Positions 54,330 through 62,125 of a DNA stretch of 64,000 bases are shown here, piece by piece. The position numbers and the translations under genes are program-made. The notes below the pieces were generated by a model. It searched no databases, was not told the DNA's origin, and saw only the letters and a program-made list of their open reading frames with translations. Each line of letters starts with the position of its first letter. The stretch's first letter is position 1. The stretch covers positions 434,001 to 498,000 of the forward strand of contig NZ_CP073084.1 of NCBI RefSeq assembly GCF_018137985.1. The letters run 5' to 3'. Source of the DNA: Streptococcus oriscaviae. GTDB taxonomy: Bacteria > Bacillota > Bacilli > Lactobacillales > Streptococcaceae.

Positions 54330-55991
54330 TTATTTTACTTCCATAATGACTGGTAAAATAGCTGGCCGACGCTTGGTCTGGTCAAAGAGGTATTTAGCCA
54401 AATCATCACGAACTGCTGCTTTTAATTCTGTCCAGTCAAAACCATCCTTGGTAAAGTAATTTTCAACTGTTTTATTGACCAACTCAGCTGACTCACGCAG
54501 AATATCCTTGCTCTTTCTGACATAAACAAATCCGCGAGTATTGACCTTGGCCTTAGAGATAATCCGTTTTTCTTTACGATTGACTGTAATAGCCACGATA
54601 AAGATACCGTCTTCTGAGAGAATCTTCCGGTCACGCAGGACAATATTACCAACATCTCCAATGGCATTCCCATCAATCATTACATCCCCTGAAGGAACTG
54701 CTCCATTGTGGACAAAATCGCCATCTTCATAAGCCATGACATCACCACGTTTGACAATGATGATATTTTCAGGGAACATACCGATTTCCAGCGCTGCATT
54801 GGCATGAGCATCCAACTGACGATACTCCCCTTGAATTGGGAATAGGAACTTCGGTTGCATAATATTGAGCATGAGCTGCAGATCACGCGCATTTCCGTGC
54901 CCAGACACACGCAGGTGCTTGGTAACAGACTGGACGATACCACCCGCACGATAAATCAAGTTTTCAACGCGGGCCACAACCGCTTCTTTGGAAATAGTCG
55001 GTGTGGTAACGATATAAACCAAATCGCCCTCTTTGATTTGGACATAGCGATGACGACCAATAGCCATCTTGCGAAGACCATTTAAAGGCTCGCCCATCCG
55101 ACCAGTTTCAAGGATAATCAGCTCATGATCCTCATACTTGTCCATATCTTTCGGCTTAATCAGCAGGCGCTCGCTCACCAGACGTAACTTTTTCAGTTGA
55201 ATTGCTGTTCGGACAATATTTTCCACATCATGTCCAGTCAGAACAACCCGACGACCTGTTGCCTCTGCTGCATCAAAAACTTGCTGAATACGGATAATAT
55301 TGCTGGCAACTGCAGCAACGATAACACGGCCTTCCCAGTCACCAATCGTGGTTAGAATTTCTTCGCCCACTTCGTGCATGCTGGCAACCTGCACATTACT
55401 GTCAGCATTGGCAGAATCTGATAAGAGGGCCAAAACACCTTCCTGACCGATTTCCGCTAGGCGACCAAAATCCGTGCGGTAGTAACGGTCTGCCGCCTGA
55501 TCAAATTTGAAATCACCTGTATAGACGATGTTCCCTTCATCTGTTTTGACCACAATACCTAGACTTTCTGGGATAGAGTGAGTGGTCTTAAAAAATGAAA
55601 TAACGGAATCACCAAAGTCAATTTCAGTTTCTGCATTGATGACGTGAAAATCCTTGAATTTCTTGGTGGCATTGTAGTTTTTCACGACCAGCTTGGCTAG
55701 TTCAATGGTCAAATGCGAGCCAAAAACAGGCACCTTTACCTTTTCCAAGAGGTAAGGCAGAGCTCCGATAGCATCCGCATGTCCGTGAGTCAAAAAGATG
55801 CCCGCGACCTTATCCTTATTTTCCACTAAATAGTCAAAGTTTGGAACGATGACATCCACGCCCAGCTGTTCATTTTCTGGGTACTTGACACCAGCATCTA
55901 AGACAAAGATACTGTTTTTTACTTCAGCGATGTAGAGATTTTTACCATTTTCTCGCACACCACCCAAAGCAATAATTTTAATATCGCTCAT
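54330..55991 (-). CDS. rnjB: Ribonuclease J2
   Basis: 553-residue metallo-beta-lactamase/beta-CASP ribonuclease that, with RNase J1, degrades and processes mRNA. Opening LGGVRENGKNLYIAEV, metal motif HGHADAIGALPY near 74, STHSIPES-type motif KTTHSIPESLGI, and HVSGHGNARDLQ near 370. The core HxHxDH reads HGHADA: the second-metal His is replaced by Ala, as in RNase J2-type subunits with low own activity. ATG at 55991 with AGGAG eight bases upstream; the longer reading is rejected. Confidence 0.92.
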   Translation of the reverse strand: MSDIKIIALGGVRENGKNLYIAEVKNSIFVLDAGVKYPENEQLGVDVIVPNFDYLVENKDKVAGIFLTHGHADAIGALPYLLEKVKVPVFGSHLTIELAKLVVKNYNATKKFKDFHVINAETEIDFGDSVISFFKTTHSIPESLGIVVKTDEGNIVYTGDFKFDQAADRYYRTDFGRLAEIGQEGVLALLSDSANADSNVQVASMHEVGEEILTTIGDWEGRVIVAAVASNIIRIQQVFDAAEATGRRVVLTGHDVENIVRTAIQLKKLRLVSERLLIKPKDMDKYEDHELIILETGRMGEPLNGLRKMAIGRHRYVQIKEGDLVYIVTTPTISKEAVVARVENLIYRAGGIVQSVTKHLRVSGHGNARDLQLMLNIMQPKFLFPIQGEYRQLDAHANAALEIGMFPENIIIVKRGDVMAYEDGDFVHNGAVPSGDVMIDGNAIGDVGNIVLRDRKILSEDGIFIVAITVNRKEKRIISKAKVNTRGFVYVRKSKDILRESAELVNKTVENYFTKDGFDWTELKAAVRDDLAKYLFDQTKRRPAILPVIMEVK

Positions 55992-56106
55992 GTTTACTCC
56001 TATGTTATGTATTTTTCTTACCAACGGTCCTTGGAAAATCCAAGTCGAATTACAGTCTTTGCAATTTCTTGCATATCACCTTTATTATACCTCTTTTCAG
56101 GAAAAT

Positions 56107-56138
56107 TTACAAAAACCCTGCTGTTCAGCAGAGTTTTT
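56107..56138 (-). terminator. Terminator of the tRNA-editing gene
   Basis: Thirteen-pair stem (56111-56123 with 56126-56138, one mismatch) with a 2-base loop; T5 on the minus strand. Confidence 0.82.
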
Positions 56139-56140
56139 CG

Positions 56141-56629
56141 CTATTCTGTCAGTTGAATGACCTGGTAATCAAAACCAATCTCCTTGACGAAACGAAGCAC
56201 ATCTTCCGTTTTTACGAAGATTGTTTTGGTATTAACATTGGGATGGAAGGTCAAAATGGCTTCTGATAGGATTTCCTCATCAAAATAGACCTGAATGTCT
56301 TTTTCTTTATTGTTAAGAAGACCATAAATGGATACCGTTCCTGCTGGCAGGCTCATTTTTTCCATTAGGCTGTCACTGGAAGCCATCCGGATACGATTGG
56401 CACCTACTAGTTCCTTGAACAGTTCCATATCTAACTGTTTACGGTCGTCCATGATGAGCAGGTAGAAGGCTGTTTTCTTCTTATTTGTTAAAAACATGGA
56501 CTTTGTACGCACACCTTCCAACCCTTCAATATAGGCATCTGCTTCCTCTGTTGTGAAAGCAGGGGGATGTTCCACGACTTGGTAAGCAATCCCCATGTCT
56601 TTGAGTTTTTCAAAAACAGGTTTGTCCAT
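56141..56629 (-). CDS. prdX: Prolyl-tRNA-editing (YbaK/PrdX-type) deacylase
   Basis: 162-residue single-domain trans-editing protein that hydrolyses mischarged aminoacyl-tRNA, probably Ala-tRNA(Pro). Features: YQVVEHPPAFTTEEADAY near 15, the catalytic Lys in GVRTKSMFLTNKKK and the substrate loop GTVSIYGLLNN. ATG at 56629 has AAAGGAG seven bases upstream; a longer frame starts before this site. It is monocistronic. Confidence 0.9.
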   Translation of the reverse strand: MDKPVFEKLKDMGIAYQVVEHPPAFTTEEADAYIEGLEGVRTKSMFLTNKKKTAFYLLIMDDRKQLDMELFKELVGANRIRMASSDSLMEKMSLPAGTVSIYGLLNNKEKDIQVYFDEEILSEAILTFHPNVNTKTIFVKTEDVLRFVKEIGFDYQVIQLTE

Positions 56630-56709
56630 AACAACACTCCTTTCTCCTACTTCTATCATAGCAAATTGCCCGACAAGCTTCAAGTTGAAACAGGCTGAAA
56701 AACCAGCCT

Positions 56710-57468
56710 TTATTCAAATAAGTGATAGTAATCATCCAGACTCATCTGAGCCTTTTCTTCCTTGGTCAAATCCTTGATGATGCGCCCATCTTTCATCACA
56801 ATCAGGCGATTGCCATAATGGAGAGCATCTTCCATCTGATGGGTCACCATCAGTGCTGTCAGTGACCGCTGGGCAATCAACTGATCTGTCAGCTCCATCA
56901 GGGAAACACTGGTCTTTGGGTCAAGAGCCGCTGTATGTTCATCAAGGAGCAAGAGTTCAGGTTGCTTGAGGGTTGCCATCAAAAGACTGAGAGCTTGACG
57001 TTGTCCGCCTGATAAGAAACCTGCTGGTGTGGTGACCTGTTTTTCAAGACCGTTGCCCACCAAGGGCAACAGGGCTTCAAACTCAGCCATGTGATGGGGC
57101 AGACGCCGAGGCACCAGCCCTCTGCCTTCTCCTTGATACTTGGCAATCAGTAGATTTTCTGCAACAGTCATTCTAGGAGCCGTTCCCATCTTCGGATCTT
57201 GAAAGACTCGGCCCAGATACTTGGCTCGCCTTTCTGCCGACCAATTGGTAACATTCTCCCCTAAAATATGAACCGTTCCGCTGGTTAGGCTCAAACTGCC
57301 TGCGATAACATTGAAGAGGGTAGACTTGCCCGCTCCGTTACCGCCGAGGATGGTGATAAAATCTTTTTCGTAAATCGTCAGGCTAACATCATCTAAAATA
57401 AGACGCTCCTGATCTAGCCCGTTGTTCACATGGACAGTCGCATTGGTTAGTGTAACAATTTCTTTCAT
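56710..57468 (-). CDS. trpZ: ABC transporter ATP-binding protein, probable tryptophan uptake (TrpZ-type)
   Basis: 252-residue ATPase of the ABC_sub_bind (DUF534) transporter class. Walker A GGNGAGKST near 42, Q-loop FQDPKMGT, signature LSGGQRQAL, Walker B LLLLDEHTAALD (His in place of the usual Pro) and VTHQMEDA. Overlaps the permease gene by 4 bases (ATGA). Substrate deduced from the T-box of the operon. A weak AGGCTG/CAGCCT hairpin lies over its stop codon (56692-56709). Confidence 0.85.
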   Translation of the reverse strand: MKEIVTLTNATVHVNNGLDQERLILDDVSLTIYEKDFITILGGNGAGKSTLFNVIAGSLSLTSGTVHILGENVTNWSAERRAKYLGRVFQDPKMGTAPRMTVAENLLIAKYQGEGRGLVPRRLPHHMAEFEALLPLVGNGLEKQVTTPAGFLSGGQRQALSLLMATLKQPELLLLDEHTAALDPKTSVSLMELTDQLIAQRSLTALMVTHQMEDALHYGNRLIVMKDGRIIKDLTKEEKAQMSLDDYYHLFE

Positions 57469-58331
57469 CGTGACAACCGGGCTCCTTTCAGAATTTTTTC
57501 TTTCAGCGTTGGTACCATTAAACAGATTGCTAGAATAGCCGCAGAGAAGATGCGCAGGTAACTCGTATTAACGCCAAGAGAAATGACGATTAAAATCAAG
57601 AATTGGTAAAATACTGCCCCAACTACAATCGCAATAAAACGCTCTGCCATGGTCAAATTATCAAAAAGAACTTCTCCGATAATCAAGCTAGCTAATCCCA
57701 CAACAATAACGCCAATACCACGAGAAACATCCGCATAGCCTTCTTGTTGGGCAATCAGGGCTCCTGCCAGCGCAATAATACCGTTGGATAAGACTAGCCC
57801 CATCAGCTCCATCCGACCGGTATGAATCCCAAAACTTTTTGCCATATCAGGATTGTCCCCTGTTGCAATATAAGCCTGCCCCAATCGGGTAAAGAGAAAG
57901 AAAAGCAAAACCAGAATAACCAAGACAACTGCCACCAAGCCCAGCACGAGCTCATTCAAACTGGCATCAAAAGGAAGAAGATCCTGTAAGGTCGAAGAAT
58001 GGAGCAAACCAAGATTGGCCCTTCCCATCAACATCAGCATGATAGAGTGACAGGAGGACATCACCAAGATACCTGCAAGCAAGGTAGGGATTTTCCCCTT
58101 GGTATAGAGCAACCCTGTAACAAGACCTGCCAAACAGCCAGCCAAAATCGCTGCACCCGTAGCAAGTACAGGATGAATCCCCTGAGTCAAGAGGGTCACT
58201 GCCACAGCTCCTCCTAAGGGAAAAGATCCTTCTGTTGTCATATCTGGAAAGTTCAAAATCCGAAAGGTCATGAAGATTCCCAAACTGAGAATGGCCCAGA
58301 GAAGGGCCTGGGAAATAGTTGATAAAATCAT
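57465..58331 (-). CDS. trpY: ABC transporter permease, probable tryptophan uptake (TrpY-type)
   Basis: 288-residue permease of the branched-chain type (BPD_transp_2) with eight or nine predicted helices and the conserved ILNFPDMTTEGSFPLGGA near 27-44, diagnostic for transporters paired with DUF534 binding proteins. It lies 21 bases after trpX and overlaps trpZ. Specificity is inferred from the T-box specifier, not from the protein. Confidence 0.85.
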   Translation of the reverse strand: MILSTISQALLWAILSLGIFMTFRILNFPDMTTEGSFPLGGAVAVTLLTQGIHPVLATGAAILAGCLAGLVTGLLYTKGKIPTLLAGILVMSSCHSIMLMLMGRANLGLLHSSTLQDLLPFDASLNELVLGLVAVVLVILVLLFFLFTRLGQAYIATGDNPDMAKSFGIHTGRMELMGLVLSNGIIALAGALIAQQEGYADVSRGIGVIVVGLASLIIGEVLFDNLTMAERFIAIVVGAVFYQFLILIVISLGVNTSYLRIFSAAILAICLMVPTLKEKILKGARLSR

Positions 58332-58352
58332 AGAATCATCTCATTTCTACAC

Positions 58353-59357
58353 TTATTCAATGATGCGGCTAGCCTCTTCAAGGACTGATTCTGGAATTGT
58401 CAATCCTAGCTGCTCTGCCACTTTTTTATTAACCACCACGCTACCTTGATTGAATATTTCAACCGGTGTTGTAGCTGGGTTTGCACCGTTAAGAATGTTT
58501 GCTGCCATCTTACCAGTAGCAAGTCCCAAGTCATATTGGTTAATCGTTACAGAGGCAATCCCTCCTGTTTCCACCATCTCTTCTACACTGGTATAAATTG
58601 GCGTTTTTGTTTTATTGGCAACGCCGACAACCGTTGAAAAGGCTGAAGCAATCGTGTTATCCACTGGGGTAAAGAGTACATCGACCTTGCTGCTGGCTAC
58701 TTCAACGGTGGCCGCAATTTCGTTGCTTGATGGAACAGCATAGTCAAGAACAGTGTAGCCTGCTGCTTCTGCAGCTGTTTTGAACTCTGCCACCTGAGCC
58801 TTGGAGTTATCCTCGTTGGATGAATAAAGAAGTCCAATGGTCTTGGCTGCCGGTGTAATGGTCTGAATCAATTCAATCGCATCAGCCACTGGTGTCTGAT
58901 CAGACACTCCGGTAATATTGCCGCCCGGCTTTTCTAAGTCTGTTAGCAAATTGGCTCCAACTGGATCCGTCACAGCTCCCATAATAATGGGCAAATCGCT
59001 ACTAGCATTGGCCAGGCCTTGGGCAGCTGGTGTTGCTATCCCAATCAAAAGCTGATTCCCATTTGCGACCAATTTCTTACTCATGGTTTGTACCTGAGAT
59101 TGATCTCCTTCTGCATTCATAAAATCAATGTCCAAATTAACTTCTTCTTCGTAGCCGCCTTCTTTAAGTCCTGCCTTGATTCCCTTGTAAATTTCATCTA
59201 GTGAATCATGGGTCACATACTGCAAGACGCCTACTTTGACAGTCGTAGTCGTTTTATTCCCAGAAGTTTCTGTTTGCGGCTGGTTGTTGAAGAAATAGCC
59301 TACAACCACCAACATTACAAGAGCAATAACAACACCAATCAATTTTTTATTTTTCAT
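58353..59357 (-). CDS. trpX: ABC transporter substrate-binding protein, probable tryptophan binding (TrpX-type)
   Basis: 334-residue ABC_sub_bind (PF04392-type) receptor. One N-terminal hydrophobic helix (about 5-23) with no lipobox Cys, so it is probably anchored by an uncleaved helix or secreted. Core motifs VGVLQYVTHDSLDEIYKGI, IATPAAQGLANA, GAVTDPVGANLL and LLYSSNEDNSKAQV are typical. First gene after a T-box leader with a terminator. In streptococci this gene set is predicted to import tryptophan. Confidence 0.87.
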   Translation of the reverse strand: MKNKKLIGVVIALVMLVVVGYFFNNQPQTETSGNKTTTTVKVGVLQYVTHDSLDEIYKGIKAGLKEGGYEEEVNLDIDFMNAEGDQSQVQTMSKKLVANGNQLLIGIATPAAQGLANASSDLPIIMGAVTDPVGANLLTDLEKPGGNITGVSDQTPVADAIELIQTITPAAKTIGLLYSSNEDNSKAQVAEFKTAAEAAGYTVLDYAVPSSNEIAATVEVASSKVDVLFTPVDNTIASAFSTVVGVANKTKTPIYTSVEEMVETGGIASVTINQYDLGLATGKMAANILNGANPATTPVEIFNQGSVVVNKKVAEQLGLTIPESVLEEASRIIE

Positions 59358-59445
59358 TCTACATCCTCTTTCTATCTTAAAAACCTAACTCACTAACACT
59401 CCAATCTGCAACGCCATCGTTTCATCTTTTTTTCCTTCTTTCTAT

Positions 59446-59719
59446 GCAAAAAGCCCCCGCAGGTCAACCTGCGAGGGCGTCAATGGACACGGTGCCACCT
59501 CACTTATGGAAAAAATATTCTTTTTTCCACTTCTTTCTCTCCTCTATCAAGGAGCCGCACGATAAGGGGTGCACAACCGAACTCTCATTGTTTCAAGTTC
59601 ACTTCTTTGCATCTGCCAATAGGCAGGCTCTTCATCAGCCCATTTCATAGACCGCCGCCACCTGTTCGCAATTCCCACAGGCTCCCTGAAGACGTCATGT
59701 TTACTACTTTTTCTGATTA
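59446..59719 (-). ncRNA. T-box riboswitch, probable tRNA-Trp specificity
   Basis: Leader of about 270 nt between promoter and trpX. The conserved T-box bulge region reads GAGGTGGCACCGTG (minus strand, about 59488-59501). It is followed by a strong terminator stem (59454-59477, AGGTTGACCT apex) and T5. Stem I closes through CTTCA...TGAAG; in the specifier region GAAATGGGC the codon TGG (59640-59642) followed by a purine fits tRNA-Trp. ATG in the same stretch (Met) is the alternative. Confidence 0.88.
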
Positions 59720-59725
59720 CAGACG

Positions 59726-59754
59726 ATTATAGAGGTTCTTGAATCGTTTGTCAA
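59726..59754 (-). promoter_or_regulatory. T-box/trpXYZ promoter
   Basis: Perfect consensus on the minus strand: TTGACA (59749-59754), 17 bases, TATAAT (59726-59731). The gap between here and 59890 holds a CCTCCTG/CAGGAGG inverted repeat (59810-59816, 59848-59854) and a plus-strand AGGAGGGGGAGG followed by a six-codon frame, with no gene. Confidence 0.88.
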
Positions 59755-59890
59755 TAGTTTTTTCATATTTTTTGAATAAATAACCAACAAATCGGAGAAC
59801 TTGCAGATTCCTCCTGTTCAACCAGTTCTTCTATTTTCAAGGATTTACAGGAGGGGGAGGTTAGATGATTTCCTATGACTTCTAAGTAGT

Positions 59891-60364
59891 CTACTGGTAT
59901 TTCTTCAGTGCTTCAAAGAACTCAAGATAGAGGCTGATATTCTCTTCCAACACCTCTCGTAATTCCTCATATGAACGAACATCTGGATAAGGGATACGAT
60001 AATCTAGAGAAATCAATCTTCTAGCAACTGAAAGTAGAACCGTTCCTGCATAGGGCTGATCATTTTTGTGGACATACCAGATTAGCTCTACCTTTCCATA
60101 ACGAACATCAATCGTTAAAAATGCTTCTAATCCTGTCGCTTCGTCTTTGGCAATCGAGAATCGGAAAAATTTCTCTCTCCCATTGTAGGTAACCGTGTAA
60201 CCCATGCTTTCAATAAGCTCTTTAACCTTGGCCGGTTTGTAGATAGCTTCGAACTGTTCCATTTCCTCAGGAAATTGTCGAGCAAGCGCAAACTTCTCAT
60301 ATCTTTCCACAAAGTTTATGTCCAAAAATGCCTGTCTCTCTTCGGGTAAAAATCTATCTGCCAT
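59891..60364 (-). CDS. Immunity-like protein of unknown family
   Basis: 157 residues, soluble, mixed helices and strands: a helical start (FLPEERQAFLDINFVERYEKF), a central beta part (YTVTYNGREKFFRFSIAKDE, FLTIDVRYGKVELIWYVHKN) and a helical end (ELREVLEENISLYLEFFEAL). I do not recognise a named domain. It directly follows a toxin-like C-terminal stub (stop three bases before the ATG), which is the usual place of an immunity gene. GGAGGAATAAAC precedes the ATG. Confidence 0.6.
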   Translation of the reverse strand: MADRFLPEERQAFLDINFVERYEKFALARQFPEEMEQFEAIYKPAKVKELIESMGYTVTYNGREKFFRFSIAKDEATGLEAFLTIDVRYGKVELIWYVHKNDQPYAGTVLLSVARRLISLDYRIPYPDVRSYEELREVLEENISLYLEFFEALKKYQ

Positions 60365-60366
60365 GT

Positions 60367-60468
60367 TTATTCCTCCGTAAATCTAAGTAGTACATCATAT
60401 TTTGATGCAATTTGTTTGTAGTAATCAATATTAGGTAGCTTCGCATTGGCGGTTGCCGTTCTTATTTT
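60367..60468 (-). pseudogene. C-terminal stub of a polymorphic toxin (remnant 2)
   Basis: An open minus-strand frame without a start, ending at TAA 60367-60369: KIRTATANAKLPNIDYYK followed by QIASKYDVLLRFTEE. It begins just after an in-frame TAA and has no ribosome site. The position, three bases before the immunity-like gene, suggests the leftover end of a secreted toxin. Inference from layout; no homology search was possible. Confidence 0.4.
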
Positions 60469-60561
60469 TTATTTTGGAAAAAAGCAGAGCTTCTCAGCCA
60501 GTAGATACAGAAATAATATGTTTTCAAACAGCTACACATATATTCTACCATACCAGAAAGA

Positions 60562-60589
60562 AATCACCTAGGAAAAATCCTAGGTGATT
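60562..60589 (-). terminator. kptA transcript terminator
   Basis: Perfect 12-pair stem (60562-60573 with 60578-60589) with an AAAA loop; TTTCTTTC follows on the minus strand. Confidence 0.82.
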
Positions 60590-60609
60590 CAATCGTGGTT
60601 AATAGTTTC

Positions 60610-60960
60610 TTATCCCGAAACAAGCGTAAGATATTTAGACGGAACAAAATCTGTTAACCAAATCATATCTTTTGGGTGATAGAATTTTATACCTTCCTTC
60701 CAAGCTAATTTAGATTCAATCTTTAAAATAGCAATATCAGAATCATGTCGAACTGCTACTTGAGAAGCAGTTTCAATGTCATTTGATAAATGGACATATT
60801 GCCTACTTCGCTTCAAAAGGCCATATTCAAAGATAGAGCCAATATTTTTTGCTGCCGTTCCATGGTACAAAAACAAAGGGGGCTCATTTTCCTCATACTT
60901 AACCTTTCCCTTGATTGAATGTCCATAAATTGCTCGAATTTTCCCACTAACTATCTCATG
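60610..60960 (-). pseudogene. kptA: RNA 2'-phosphotransferase KptA/Tpt1, C-terminal part after a frameshift
   Basis: Continuation of kptA one base out of frame from its start. It reads RHEIVSGKIRAIYGHS, then LYHGTAAKNIGSIFEYGL, RSRQYVHLSND and VAVRHDSDIAILKI. These match the KptA NAD+-binding core (IRAxxGHS, LYHGT, YVHLS, RH). The only in-frame internal start (TTG at 60876) would omit part of the core. With the N-terminal part the protein is about 182 residues, the normal KptA length. Confidence 0.82.
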
Positions 60961-60961
60961 T

Positions 60962-61159
60962 CTATTTTTTTTTAGATTTAGCCACCATAAATTTTAAAGC
61001 ATCCTCGCTAAGATTACACCATCCAAAATGTAAATTCAGAACAGCAATGAAGTCGTTCAGCGACACCCACCCCGAAGAGTCACTTTTTAAATTATATTTG
61101 TCAACAGCATGCCTTAATATATAAGAACAATCCCTACTTAATTTACCATAATCAATCAT
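60962..61159 (-). pseudogene. kptA: RNA 2'-phosphotransferase KptA/Tpt1, N-terminal part ending in an A9 tract
   Basis: 65 residues with the KptA winged-helix domain: KLSRDCSYILRHAVDKYNL and GWVSLNDFIAVLN. The frame runs into a nine-A tract (T9 at 60965-60973) and stops at TAG. With eight A it would read AKSKKNRHEIVSGKIRAIYGHS-like sequence and continue into the C-terminal part. KptA removes a 2'-phosphate from RNA by ADP-ribosylation; its bacterial role is unclear. Its ATG overlaps the stop of the gene upstream (ATGA). Confidence 0.82.
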
Positions 61160-61536
61160 AGTTCTAATACCTCAAAACTTTTACAAATAATTTGATAACT
61201 ATCATCGCTATCTAAAAGTAATATAAAGTGCTTTAGCCCCCCTTCTTTTTTAATTTCTTCAAATAATATTGAGTTTCTTTCCTCTAAAATTGTTAGAATT
61301 TTTGAATTAGTAACTTCTTCTACTCTGTCATAAGAAAATGGAGGACCTTCAAAATGAGAGTATGTTTTAACAAATTGAAAAACAGAGTAAAACTTTAATG
61401 TGACCTCAAAAAAATTGTCATCGCAATCATAACCTTTCAAGGTTATATAAACATCCATTCCTTTAAACTCTATCCTCGGTGATTCGGATAAAAGAGTTGA
61501 AAACATAGGTAATTCATAGAGTAATTTATTCTCCAT
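61156..61536 (-). CDS. Immunity-like protein linked to kptA
   Basis: 126 residues, acidic, soluble, strand-rich first half (SPRIEFKGMDVYITLKGYD) and helical second half (SKILTILEERNSILFEEI). No family recognised. AT-rich. GGAGGAGGAAAGTAA places a ribosome site over the end of a toxin-like stub directly before its ATG, and its stop overlaps the kptA start. Both facts fit a toxin-immunity cassette with kptA as an extra member. Confidence 0.58.
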   Translation of the reverse strand: MENKLLYELPMFSTLLSESPRIEFKGMDVYITLKGYDCDDNFFEVTLKFYSVFQFVKTYSHFEGPPFSYDRVEEVTNSKILTILEERNSILFEEIKKEGGLKHFILLLDSDDSYQIICKSFEVLEL

Positions 61537-61701
61537 TTACTTTCCTCCTCCAATTCTTACGGTAGATATTCCCTCAGATGTTAATTTATTTCGATATAGT
61601 TGTCCATTAAGCTGTTCCTCAAAAAATGGATTTCCAGTTCTATCAATCACACTCCATTGATTTCTTGGTATCACCGCCTGAGTTAAAGCTTGTGAAGTCC
61701 T
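61537..61701 (-). pseudogene. C-terminal stub of a polymorphic toxin (remnant 1)
   Basis: Start-less minus-strand frame of 54 codons: RTSQALTQAVIPRNQW, then VIDRTGNPFFEEQLNGQLYR, then LTSEGISTVRIGGGK and TAA just before the immunity-like gene. The Asn-Arg-x-Leu-Thr-x-Glu-Gly-x-x-Thr-x-Arg-Ile pattern is the style of toxin C-termini. Upstream, in the same frame, a TAA separates it from the truncated sortase. So the N-terminal and export part of the toxin is gone. Confidence 0.45.
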
Positions 61702-61911
61702 TTAATAGCGATCGTCCGTCGGATGTCGGTAGACTGGGTAATCTATTTTCGTTCCTTCAACCGTCAGCCAAGAAAAAACTGTTGACTGACTGTCCACCTT
61801 CTCCTCCAATTTGTCACGCGCAGACGGAGTCAATCTTGATTCATACCATATCAGCACGCTTCCCAAGCCCAAAAGCAATAGAGCTAGAAAGCATCCCCAT
61901 CCTTTTTTCAT
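61702..61911 (-). pseudogene. Truncated sortase-like gene
   Basis: 69 residues: an N-terminal membrane helix (about 5-22), then DKLEEKVDSQSTVFSWLTVEG and TKIDYPVYRHPTDDRY, after which it stops. The GTKIDYPV...DD.YY pattern is the beginning of the sortase catalytic domain, closest to class B in style; the catalytic His, Cys and Arg are all missing. Good ribosome site (AAGGAGATCGG), so a short anchored peptide may be made. The break point joins directly to the toxin stub. Confidence 0.65.
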
Positions 61912-62085
61912 CCGATCTCCTTTTCCAATGGTTTTGTAACCGTTATCTTTATCTGTTTATTATACCATAGTGTCTGAGTATCCGTCTAGGGGAGGAGTTC
62001 AAGCAAAACAGCCGCTAGACTTGCTCTTCAACATGGAAGATTTAGAAGTTTTTGCTTGAAAGTTAGCTTTTGCCGGATTAAATGG

Positions 62086-62091
62086 TATAAT
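62086..62091 (+). promoter_or_regulatory. rqcH promoter
   Basis: TGG TATAAT (extended -10), 34 bases before the ATG. The leader of about 28 nt carries GAGGAAG. The gap 61912-62085 is otherwise the divergent upstream region of the sortase remnant (TATAAT on the minus strand near 61958-61963). Confidence 0.6.
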
Positions 62092-62125
62092 GATTAGGCT
62101 AATAAGTAGAAAACGAGGAAGAACC

